Shown here in pieces: positions 16,562 to 24,683 of a stretch of 64,000 nucleotides of DNA. The stretch covers positions 10,863,203 through 10,927,202 of the forward strand of contig NZ_JAGINW010000001.1 of the NCBI RefSeq assembly GCF_017876405.1, in the 5' to 3' direction. Position numbers and translations under genes: made by a program. Source of the stretch: Kibdelosporangium banguiense (GTDB lineage: Bacteria; Actinomycetota; Actinomycetes; Mycobacteriales; Pseudonocardiaceae). Each line of letters opens with the position of its first letter. Positions within the stretch are counted from its first letter, which is position 1. Under the pieces are notes generated by a model. The model saw nothing but the letters and a program-made list of their open reading frames with translations, had not been told where the DNA came from and made no database searches.

Positions 16562-17626
16562 ATGTTGAAAGAAGCTCGGCTGCTCAGGGAGAAGTCACTC
16601 AGCTCGTTGACCTTGAGCATTGAGCATTTCAACCGCCCCTGGGACGTTGGGCGCACCGACGCTGTTCTGATGCTCCTGGACCACTCGTTCGAGATGCTGC
16701 TGAAGGCATCGATCTTGCATCGTGGCGGGCGAATTCGTGACCCAGGCGAGAAGAACACCATCGGCTTCGACCAGTGCGTGCGTCGAAGCCTCTCGACGGA
16801 AGGACTTCAGTTTCTCACCGAAGAGCAGGCGTTGACGCTGCAGTCGATCAACGGCCTTCGCGACGCGGCACAGCATCACCTGGTGGACATCAGCGAAGGG
16901 CACCTCTACCTGCAGGCCCAGTCCGGGATCACACTGTATAGGGACTTGCTGAAGATAGTGTTCAACGAGGACCTACGGGACATGTTGCCGGACAGGGTGC
17001 TTCCCATCGCCACCGTCGCACCCCTGGATCCGATTGCCCTGTTCACCGAGGAGATTCAGGAAGTTGCCCGTCTGCTGCAACCAGGAAGGCGCCGACGTGC
17101 AGAGGTCGCAGCAAGACTGCGCGCGTTGTCGATCGTGGACGGCGCCATGCAAGGTGAGAAGCTTCAGCCCAGCGAAACGGCACTCCAGAAACTGAGCGGC
17201 CAGATCGGACGTGGAGTAATCGACCTCGACGCGCTCTTCCCCGGGATCGCCGCAGTCAGGTTCGTCACCGAAGGTACGGGGCCGACGGTCAGCCTGCGGA
17301 TCGCGAAGAAAGAAGGGGTCCCTGTGACCCTCGTACCTGAGGGGACAGTCGACTCCAGTGTCGTGGCGGTAAAGCGAGTCTCGGAGCTGGACTACTACAA
17401 CCTGCGGTTCAGCGGTCTCGCGCAGAAGCTCGAAGTCACTACCAACCAGACAACTGCCCTGATCACGCTGCTCGGCATCAAGGACAAAGAGGACTTCGCC
17501 AAGTTCTTCTTCAATACCTGGTGTTACTCCCCGAAAGCCTTGGATATATTGAAGCGAGCTCTCCAAGAGAAGCCGGTTGGAGAATGGTGGAGGCAGTACC
17601 GGGACAGACCGGCACCTGCTGCTTAA
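16562..17626 (+). CDS. DUF3644-type protein with HEPN motif
   Basis: A 354-residue protein from ATG 16562, preceded by GGAAGGGAGGG. The N-terminus (SLSSLTLSIEHFNRPWDVGRTDAVLMLLDHSFEMLLKASI, in three stretches) matches the DUF3644 family. Helical residues 85-130 contain GLRDAAQHHLVD: R100-D-A-A-Q-H105 fits the R-phi-xxx-H catalytic signature of HEPN ribonucleases. The C-terminal half is unassigned, with a basic patch (PGRRRRAEVAARLR). Divergent from the trypsin/CHAT operon. A toxin-like or defence RNase role is an inference from the motif and neighbourhood. Confidence 0.65.
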   Translation: MLKEARLLREKSLSSLTLSIEHFNRPWDVGRTDAVLMLLDHSFEMLLKASILHRGGRIRDPGEKNTIGFDQCVRRSLSTEGLQFLTEEQALTLQSINGLRDAAQHHLVDISEGHLYLQAQSGITLYRDLLKIVFNEDLRDMLPDRVLPIATVAPLDPIALFTEEIQEVARLLQPGRRRRAEVAARLRALSIVDGAMQGEKLQPSETALQKLSGQIGRGVIDLDALFPGIAAVRFVTEGTGPTVSLRIAKKEGVPVTLVPEGTVDSSVVAVKRVSELDYYNLRFSGLAQKLEVTTNQTTALITLLGIKDKEDFAKFFFNTWCYSPKALDILKRALQEKPVGEWWRQYRDRPAPAA

Positions 17627-18003
17627 ATATGTCACGTCTGACTCGGGGCAAACCGACGGCGCTAATATTCCCATGCAGGCACTAACGGGCTTCGCTCATC
17701 CAGGTGTCCGGGGTCCGTGGCGTACCTATCAGGACGCGCTCGTGCACCTGCCGCCTCGACTTCCCTCGGCTCGGGTTTCGGCCCGCAGGAACAAGTTCCA
17801 GCGGAAACACATCATCGATATTGACTACCCTCACACATATCAAAATTAGGCACCACACGTGCACCCTTTGCGATAATTGTCGCTCGAATAACCAGTCTGA
17901 TGCTACTGCCGCAAAGGGGACACAGATGAATAGGGAGAGCTGTGCGTCTACCGTAGCAAGCGTGTACCGAACGAGTCAGCGCTTGAAGGAAGCGGCCCGA
18001 CCT
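17627..18003. other. Intergenic region without recognised gene
   Basis: 377 bases between the DUF3644 gene and the left end of IS-A copy 2. Slightly lower GC near 17810-17880. No reading frame, RNA gene or operator that I can support. Confidence 0.4.
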
Positions 18004-18677
18004 TGTGCTTGCCGAAAACCTCATCCGTGCTGGTCAGATCGTGTTGCCGACATCGACTCCAACCGCCCGCAAGCCATGCAGTCACCACGGCAGGATGGTC
18101 GGCCGTGCTGCTGCGACTGGCCTACCTCGGCCTGACCAACACCTTCGCCCTACTTCGCCTGATCCCGATGAGCAACCAGGACAAAGACATCGAGATCCTC
18201 GCCCTGCGACACCAGATCGGAGTACTACAACGGCAACTCGGCGACACCAGAGTGCGGTTCAGTCCTGCTGACCGGGCGTTGCTTGCCGCGCTCGTGCATC
18301 GGTCCCCGCGCCAGATCTTGCACAGGATCCGTCTGCTGGTGCGCCCGGATACGATCCTGCGCTGGCATCGCGACCTGCTCCGCCGACGCCACGCCAGGAT
18401 GTCGCGACCGAATGCGCCCGGGCCGACCGCGCACCATCCGGTCTATTCGAGTCCTGGTTCTGCGCCTGGCCAAGGAAAACCCGAACTGGGGCTACCGCCG
18501 GATCCACGGCGAACTCCTTGCCCTGGGCCTGCAGGTCGCCGCCTCGACCGTGTGGCAGATTCTCAACGACGCCGGCATCGACCCGGCACCCGAACGCGCG
18601 ACCAGCACCTGGGCCCAGTTCCTCCGTTCACAAGCCGACTGAATCGCCCCGGGTTTGGTAGAGACTCGTTACTGGGG

Positions 18678-19532
18678 TCAGGCAACCAGACTGGTCAGGT
18701 CGCCTAGCTCGTACAGGGTCTCAAACTCGGTCGGTGGCCGATAGCCACAGGCTTCATGAAGCCGTTGATCGTTGTACCACTCCACCCACGCGGCGGTAGC
18801 GATCTCGACCTCGTTCTTATTGTGCCACGGTCCTTGCGGTTTGATCAACTCTGTTTTGTAGAGACCGATGGTGGATTCCGCGAGCGCATTGTCGTACGCG
18901 TCACCGACCGTGCCGATGGACGCGTTGATACCCGAGTCGACGAGATGCTGGGTGAACCGAAAGGACGTATATTGACTCCCGGCATCGGAATGGTGAATCA
19001 GTTTGTCTTCACCGTCCACCCGGCGATAGTCGCGGTGCGACAGTCCTCTGTCGATGGCGTCGAGGACCAGGTCGGTTTCCTTGGACGTGCTCGCCCGCCA
19101 GCCGACGATTTTTCGGGAGAAGACGTCGATGGCGAACGCGACGTAGACGGTGCCCGCCCAGGTGGCGACGTAGGTGAAGTCCGCCACCCACAACCGGTTC
19201 GGCGCACCAGCCGCGAACTGCCGGTTCACCAGATCCGCGGCCCGCACACCGCCGGGGTCCTGGATCGTGGTGCGTACCGTCTTGCCGCGCACCGCGCCGG
19301 CCAAGCCGAGTCGGCGCATCAGCCGCTCGACCCGGCCGCGCCCGACCTCGACACCTTCCCGTGTAAGTTGGCGCCAGATTTTCCGGGCGCCATACACCTG
19401 ATAGTTCTCGTCATACGCGCGCCTGATTTCCTTCATGAGTTCCTCGTCCCGGAACGCGCGTCGTGATGTCGGTCGCGACCGGGCGGCATAGTAGGTGGAC
19501 GGAGCGATCTTGATACCGAATTCGGTCAGCAC
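18678..19532 (-). CDS. IS-B transposase OrfB (IS3 family)
   Basis: 284 residues as read from its own start; in life probably made as an OrfAB fusion by -1 frameshifting. HTH_21-like start IKIAPSTYYAARSRP, then EIRRAYDENYQVYGARKIWRQL. Catalytic core: LWVADFTYVATWAG (Asp), LIHHSDAGSQYTSF (Asp) and GDAYDNALAESTIGLYKTELI (Glu). Intact and probably functional together with OrfA. Confidence 0.9.
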   Translation of the reverse strand: MLTEFGIKIAPSTYYAARSRPTSRRAFRDEELMKEIRRAYDENYQVYGARKIWRQLTREGVEVGRGRVERLMRRLGLAGAVRGKTVRTTIQDPGGVRAADLVNRQFAAGAPNRLWVADFTYVATWAGTVYVAFAIDVFSRKIVGWRASTSKETDLVLDAIDRGLSHRDYRRVDGEDKLIHHSDAGSQYTSFRFTQHLVDSGINASIGTVGDAYDNALAESTIGLYKTELIKPQGPWHNKNEVEIATAAWVEWYNDQRLHEACGYRPPTEFETLYELGDLTSLVA

Positions 19533-19582
19533 GGCACAGATCGGCTCGACTCCGAACCGGTCCTTGAATTCCGTGATGAACG

Positions 19583-19918
19583 CTACGAGCGTGGCGGTCG
19601 AGGGTCGAGCTCCCTCGCGAAGAAAGCCGACGCCGCCTTCAAAATATCGTTCGCCCGACGCAACTCAGCAACTTCCCGCCGCAACCGCGTCAACTCGGCC
19701 GACTCCTCACTCGACGTCCCCGACCGCGCCCCAGCATCGACCTCGGCCTGACGCACCCATTTACGCAGCGTCTCGCCCGACACGCCCACCTTCGCCGCCA
19801 CCGAGCAGATCGTCTCCCACTCCGAGGAGTAGTGCTCTACCTGCTCAAACACCAACCCAACAGCACGCTCACGAAACTCACGTGAGTACCTCTTCCCAGC
19901 CATGATCCACATCCTCAC
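19583..19918 (-). CDS. IS-B OrfA, helix-turn-helix subunit
   Basis: 111 residues: KRYSREFRERAVGLVFEQ, the HTH (AAKVGVSGETLRKWVRQ), then a leucine-zipper stretch (ELTRLRREVAELRRANDILKAAS), the standard OrfA of IS3 elements. Its 3' end lies upstream of OrfB with the frame arrangement expected for frameshift fusion. Identical to the copy at 20304-20639. Confidence 0.9.
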   Translation of the reverse strand: MRMWIMAGKRYSREFRERAVGLVFEQVEHYSSEWETICSVAAKVGVSGETLRKWVRQAEVDAGARSGTSSEESAELTRLRREVAELRRANDILKAASAFFARELDPRPPRS

Positions 19919-20303
19919 TCAACGAGTGAGCCTCCATCAAACCCGGGGCGGTTCAGACGCCCTGTTGGCCTGTGACTTCTTCGAAACCGTCACCCTCACC
20001 GGCACACGCATGTACGTGCTGGCGGCGATCGAACACGCCCATCGCAGAATCCACATCCTCGGTGCCACACCACATCCGACCAAGGCATGGGTGACCCAAG
20101 CCGCCCGCAACCTCGTCATGGATCTCGAGGACGCCGGCTACCGAGCACGATTCCTGATCCGCGACAGAGACGGCAAATTCCCTCACCTGTTCAACGCCAT
20201 CCTCGCCAACGCCGACATCCAGGTCGTCCTGAGCGGTGTTCAGATGCCCAGGATGAACTCGATCGTTGAACCGCCCCGGGTTTGATGGAGGCTCACTCGT
20301 TGA

Positions 20304-20639
20304 GTGAGGATGTGGATCATGGCTGGGAAGAGGTACTCACGTGAGTTTCGTGAGCGTGCTGTTGGGTTGGTGTTTGAGCAGGTAGAGCACTACTCCTCGG
20401 AGTGGGAGACGATCTGCTCGGTGGCGGCGAAGGTGGGCGTGTCGGGCGAGACGCTGCGTAAATGGGTGCGTCAGGCCGAGGTCGATGCTGGGGCGCGGTC
20501 GGGGACGTCGAGTGAGGAGTCGGCCGAGTTGACGCGGTTGCGGCGGGAAGTTGCTGAGTTGCGTCGGGCGAACGATATTTTGAAGGCGGCGTCGGCTTTC
20601 TTCGCGAGGGAGCTCGACCCTCGACCGCCACGCTCGTAG
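20304..20639 (+). CDS. IS-B copy 2 OrfA
   Basis: 111 residues identical to the OrfA at 19583-19918 (KRYSREFRERAVGLVFEQ, VSGETLRKWVRQAE). It could still be expressed and act in trans even though its own OrfB is broken. Confidence 0.88.
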   Translation: MRMWIMAGKRYSREFRERAVGLVFEQVEHYSSEWETICSVAAKVGVSGETLRKWVRQAEVDAGARSGTSSEESAELTRLRREVAELRRANDILKAASAFFARELDPRPPRS

Positions 20640-21253
20640 CGTTCATCACGGAATTCAAGGACCGGTTCGGAGTCGAGCCGATCTGTGCCGTGCTGACCGA
20701 ATTCGGTATCAAGATCGCTCCGTCCACCTACTATGCCGCCCGGTCGCGACCGACATCACGACGCGCGTTCCGGGACGAGGAACTCATGAAGGAAATCAGG
20801 CGCGCGTATGACGAGAACTATCAGGTGTATGGCGCCCGGAAAATCTGGCGCCAACTTACACGGGAAGGTGTCGAGGTCGGGCGCGGCCGGGTCGAGCGGC
20901 TGATGCGCCGACTCGGCTTGGCCGGCGCGGTGCGCGGCAAGACGGTACGCACCACGATCCAGGACCCCGGCGGTGTGCGGGCCGCGGATCTGGTGAACCG
21001 GCAGTTCGCGGCTGGTGCGCCGAACCGGTTGTGGGTGGCGGACTTCACCTACGTCGCCACCTGGGCGGGCACCGTCTACGTCGCGTTCGCCATCGACGTC
21101 TTCTCCCGAAAAATCGTCGGCTGGCGGGCGAGCACGTCCAAGGAAACCGACCTGGTCCTCGACGCCATCGACAGAGGACTGTCGCACCGCGACTATCGCC
21201 GGGTGGACGGTGAAGACAAACTGATTCACCATTCCGATGCCGGGAGTCAATAT

Positions 21254-22792
21254 CAATGCCGCTTAGTTAGGCGGTCAGCGGTGGCCGTAGGGTCGGCGTG
21301 GGGTGGAACGTTCTGCCGTGGTGGTGGGGTTGCTTGATGGGGAATGAGTGACGGTTTCCGCGTTTGGCAACGCGGGGATATGTTCGTTTGCGGCGGCCTT
21401 TGGTGACGCGTTCGAGTATTTCAGTGATGGCGTCACGGTGTGCCTGGGTGATCGTTTCGGGGGGAAAATCCCGCCTGGTTTGTGACCTGGCGACGGACGA
21501 TGTTCAGGGTTCGAAGGAAGGATAGTCGGTCCGGGTCGATTTCTGCGATGTCAGCTGCTTCGGTCATGAGTGTTCGGATGGCGTAGTGGGCGAGGAGCAG
21601 TCCCCAGAACTCTTGCCGGACCAGCTTTGGTGTTTTTGACCGAAGTCCCTTGCCCGGTTCCAGCAGTTGGGTCTCGATTTCGCGAAGCGCGATCTCGTAC
21701 TCCCATCGTTGCTGGTAAGCGGCAGCGAGTTCGAGCGCGCTGGCGTCGTTCGGATCGAGAATCGTGCTGATTAGCCGGAACGTCTCCGACTGCGCGACTC
21801 CCTCACCGGAGATGGTGTATTCGATCACGCGGACCGGGATATGGGTGGCGTCGCGTGGATCGCTGACGGCTGACAGCGGAATGCGATAGCCGGCGCTGCG
21901 AGTCTTCTTGGAATTGATGACCGAGAGATACGAGCCATCGGACAGCACGTCGGCGACCGGCAGTTTCATGCCCGCGGGCACGCGCCAGAGCAGGGCCGCG
22001 CCGGTCACCAAGTAGTGCTGCCACAACTGAAAGCTGAAGTACCCGCGATCGGCCAGGACCAGCATGTCCGGCGTGACTGAGCCCACCAACTGCTCGGCCA
22101 GCTTGCGTTCGCCGTCGTAGATGGTGCCCAACGCGGTCGCTATGACCGCATGGGTGCCGCACTCACCCAAACCGACCGCGTGGACCTGGGGAAAGGGCCG
22201 ACGGGTGCCACCTTCGTACTTTCCCCATTCCTTCAGATTCACGTCGGTATCCGGTATATCGATCTGCACTCCGTCGATCGCCATCAGCCGCCACGACCGC
22301 AACCAGGCGCCCTCAGTACTGGGTTTGGCCAGCGGTTGCGCAATACGCTCGAACAACTTTCGTAGCGGCAGGTCATCCAGTCGATCGCGAGCCTGTGACA
22401 CCGCGCCCGAGGTCGGCACGGTCCACGAGTCTCGCCAATTCCCCAAAAACCGGAGACCGTTCACCAACTTCCGCAGAATTTCCTCGTACCCGTCACGAAA
22501 TATCGCCATCGCCAGCACGAAATAAACCACGACATGAGCAGGGAGCCGGCGAGACCGCTTCTCCTGGCGACCGGTCTCCGCCAAGACCTCATCGACCACG
22601 TCCCGCGAAACCGTTCGGGTCAATACTCCAAGCGAAATCCGATCAGTCAAACGCTCTGCGCGTTGTTCAATCACAAACAAATTCTACCGAGAACCGACCA
22701 ACAACCCGCCGATACCAACCGCGACACGCCGCACAAATTCGACAAAGTCAAAACCCGCCAAACAGTCCCGTCATGCTAACTAAGCGGCATTG
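21254..22792 (-). mobile_element. IS4-family element IS-C
   Basis: 1539 bases with perfect 17-base terminal inverted repeats (CAATGCCGCTTAGTTAG). It is flanked by a 10-base target duplication GAGTCAATAT (21244-21253 and 22793-22802), a length typical of IS4 elements. One intact transposase gene. It is the innermost and so the youngest layer of this nest. Confidence 0.95.
21433..22680 (-). CDS. IS-C transposase (IS4 family)
   Basis: A 415-residue DDE transposase. N-terminal domain LPAHVVVYFVLAMAIFRDGYEEILRKL; first Asp in LMAIDGVQIDIPDT; second in LVLADRGYFSF; the IS4 signature YQQRWEYEIALREIETQL carries the Glu. C-terminus VNQ-like ALRTLNIVRRQV and FSPRNDHPG. Complete, so this element may be mobile now. 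Confidence 0.93.
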   Translation of the reverse strand: MFVIEQRAERLTDRISLGVLTRTVSRDVVDEVLAETGRQEKRSRRLPAHVVVYFVLAMAIFRDGYEEILRKLVNGLRFLGNWRDSWTVPTSGAVSQARDRLDDLPLRKLFERIAQPLAKPSTEGAWLRSWRLMAIDGVQIDIPDTDVNLKEWGKYEGGTRRPFPQVHAVGLGECGTHAVIATALGTIYDGERKLAEQLVGSVTPDMLVLADRGYFSFQLWQHYLVTGAALLWRVPAGMKLPVADVLSDGSYLSVINSKKTRSAGYRIPLSAVSDPRDATHIPVRVIEYTISGEGVAQSETFRLISTILDPNDASALELAAAYQQRWEYEIALREIETQLLEPGKGLRSKTPKLVRQEFWGLLLAHYAIRTLMTEAADIAEIDPDRLSFLRTLNIVRRQVTNQAGFSPRNDHPGTP

Positions 22793-23420
22793 GAGTCAAT
22801 ATACGTCCTTTCGGTTCACCCAGCATCTCGTCGACTCGGGTATCAACGCGTCCATCGGCACGGTCGGTGACGCGTACGACAATGCGCTCGCGGAATCCAC
22901 CATCGGTCTCTACAAAACAGAGTTGATCAAACCGCAAGGACCGTGGCACAATAAGAACGAGGTCGAGATCGCTACCGCCGCGTGGTGGAGTGGTACAACG
23001 ATCAACGGCTTCATGAAGCCTGTGGCTATCGGCCACCGACCGAGTTTGAGACCCTGTACGAGCTAGGCGACCTGACCAGTCTGGTTGCCTGACCCCAGTA
23101 ACGAGTCTCTACCAAACTCGGGGCGATTCACGTCGAACGCTGGATCCAAACCTGCCGACACGAACTACTCGACCGCACCCTCGTCTGGAACCAACGACAC
23201 CTACTCCACACACTCCGCGAATACGAGCAGTTCTACAACTCGCACCGACCTCACCAAGGCATCACCAACGCCCGACCACTACGACCACTGCCATCGCCGA
23301 TCCCCAGCCAAGACCCAGACCACCCGTCTCAACGTCCGCCGACGCCCACGTTTGGGCAGCATCCTCAACGAGTACCACCACGCCGCCTGACCAGCACGGA
23401 TGACATTTTCGGCAAGCGCA

Positions 23421-24012
23421 CCGTTCACCGACGGGCTGGGCAAACCGCTGATCGGGGCGAACCCGACCGGCGGTGGCCAGCCCATTGACCCCGCGGTCTT
23501 CACCGACGACGACGGCCGGAGCTACCCGTACTGGGGCAACGGCGAGGCCTACGTGGTGCCGCTGAACGCCGACATGATCTCGTTCGACGCCACGAAGATC
23601 AAAGATCAACGGGCTGGACGGGTTCCGCGAAGGCCTGTTCATGACCAAACGCGCCGGTACCTACCACCTCACCTGGTCGATCGACGACACCGGCAGCGAG
23701 AACTACCGCGTCGGCTACGCGACCGCCACGAGCCCGATGCTCGACGGCCTTACCCAACGCGGCGTCATCCTCGAGAAGAACCCGTCACTCGGCATCCTCG
23801 GCACCGGGCACCGGGCACCGGGCACCGGGCACCACAGCATCGTCCAGGTCCCGGGAACCGACGACTGGTACATCGCCTACCACCGCTTCGCCATCCCCGG
23901 CGGCGACGGCACTCACCGCGAGGTGACCATCGACCGCCTGCGTTTCAACCCGGACGGCACAATGGCCAAAGTCGTGCCGACGCTCGAAAGCGTCACCCCG
24001 CTGGCGAAATGA
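23421..24012 (+). pseudogene. GH43-type glycosidase, 3' remnant
   Basis: Starts at the IS-A end with PFTDGLGKPLIG, IDPAVFTDDDGRSYPYWGN and YVVPLNADMISF. It shifts frame near 23600-23612, then GFREGLFMTKRAGTYHLTWS (the Glu of the general acid) and DDWYIAYHRFAIPGG to the stop. This is the second half of a five-bladed GH43 arabinosidase/xylosidase. A 7-base unit is repeated four times at 23803-23830, adding seven residues before HHSIVQVPG. The 5' half was removed by IS-A. Confidence 0.7.
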
Positions 24013-24024
24013 TGGCGGTCATCA

Positions 24025-24330
24025 TCACGGCCCGACGTGGTCACGCCAGGAGTGCTGCGGGTTGAAGCCAAGTCCTCGCGGGCCCGGTCGATGGACAGCA
24101 GCGTCTCGAACTCGCTGATCTCCTTGTCGAGGGGTGTCTCCGGGAAGACCTCCCGCAGCAACTCCCCCGACGCCCGGTTCATCATCGTGTCCGCGGCGGC
24201 GATGATGTAGCTGCTGGCGCGCCCGTGACGTCAGCCTCCAGTACCAGCCGGGACACGCCCGCCGCGTCGCGCTCGTCGATGTAGCGCCAGAGGCGCCCTT
24301 GAGGCCAACACATCGCCAGCATCAGCGAAC
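24025..24330 (-). pseudogene. NAD-dependent epimerase/dehydratase, C-terminal remnant
   Basis: Minus-strand pieces RLWRYIDERDAAGVSRLVLEA, then MMNRASGELLREVFP, EFETLLSIDRAREDL and FNPQHSWRDHV ending in TGA (24025-24027). They match the C-terminus of extended short-chain epimerases (YIDxRDxA, substrate-side helix, PxHSWRD). They lie in different frames, with indels near 24195 and 24075. No Rossmann N-terminus remains. Confidence 0.6.
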
Positions 24331-24683
24331 ACCCGCCCTGGAGTGGCGCCAACACCTGACTCGGGCGATGATCAAATCGCAGCATCAGGTGGGATGAAGG
24401 AAAATTGGGAATCTTCGCGGTGTGCTCCATTCAGCCGCCTACTGGTCGTGCCGAGGATGGCGGCATAAATGTCGTGGAGCTGTCCAGCTTACGTTCATTG
24501 CATCCTATTGGTGTAGGTATCTTGGACGCCTGTGCCGCAAGCGTTTGGGCTAGTGGCGTGAATTCGGTGAATGGTCGCCGGATGGTATGCCGGACGATTG
24601 CGACAGTCTGTCCGGTACCGCTAATTTGACGTGGCTGATCACGAAGATCCTCATGGGAGTACCGGACGAAAGGTCTCGGGATC
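24331..24683. other. Upstream region of the RHS gene
   Basis: 353 bases with no convincing gene. It should contain the RHS promoter; I cannot assign -35/-10 boxes with confidence. A GGAG-like element just precedes the ATG at 24684 only weakly. Confidence 0.35.

Larger units (their letters stand above)
18640..19955 (-). mobile_element. IS3-family element IS-B, copy 1
   Basis: 1316 bases with near-perfect ends (TGAATCGCCCCGGGTTTGG at left; TGAACCGCCCCGGGTTTGA as complement at right). It is flanked by a 3-base target duplication GAC (18637-18639, 19956-19958). It carries orfA and orfB on the minus strand and looks complete. Confidence 0.93.
20690..23091 (+). pseudogene. IS-B copy 2 OrfB, interrupted by IS-C
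   Basis: Intact-looking from IKIAPSTYYAARSRP to LIHHSDAGSQY at 21253, then broken by IS-C. It resumes at 22803 (TSFRFTQHLVDSGINASI, DAYDNALAESTIGLYK). A further frame slip occurs near 22985 (TAAWWSGTT instead of AAWVEWYND). The gene is therefore dead both by insertion and by point damage. Confidence 0.9.
20267..23130 (+). mobile_element. IS3-family element IS-B, copy 2 (inverted, split by IS-C)
   Basis: Left end TGAACCGCCCCGGGTTTGA at 20267, right end complement at 23130, target duplication CGT (20264-20266, 23131-23133). Orientation is opposite to copy 1, only 311 bases away. Removing IS-C and one duplication leaves 1315 bases, matching copy 1. Confidence 0.92.
18113..23390 (+). pseudogene. 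IS-A copy 2 transposase, in three pieces
   Basis: Piece 1 (about 18113-18636) encodes LLRLAYLGLTNTFALLRLIP through RATSTWAQFLRSQA, with a one-base frameshift near 18415 (RMSRPNAPGP then GRPRTIRSIRVL). Piece 2 (19959-20263) encodes ALLACDFFETVTLTGTRMYV to GVQMPRMNSI. Piece 3 (23134-23390) encodes ERWIQTCRHELLDRTLVW and the HRPHQG end, also frame-disturbed. The breaks fall exactly at IS-B insertion points. Confidence 0.8.
18004..23420 (+). mobile_element. IS-A copy 2, split by two nested IS insertions
   Basis: The left repeat is TGCCGAAAACCTCATCCGTGC... at 18010-18037 and the right repeat is at 23387-23414, the same ends as copy 1. After removing IS-B1 (18640-19955), IS-B2 (20267-23130, itself holding IS-C) and their target duplications, about 1.22 kb remains, the size of copy 1. 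The outer element is therefore complete but dismembered. Confidence 0.88.
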
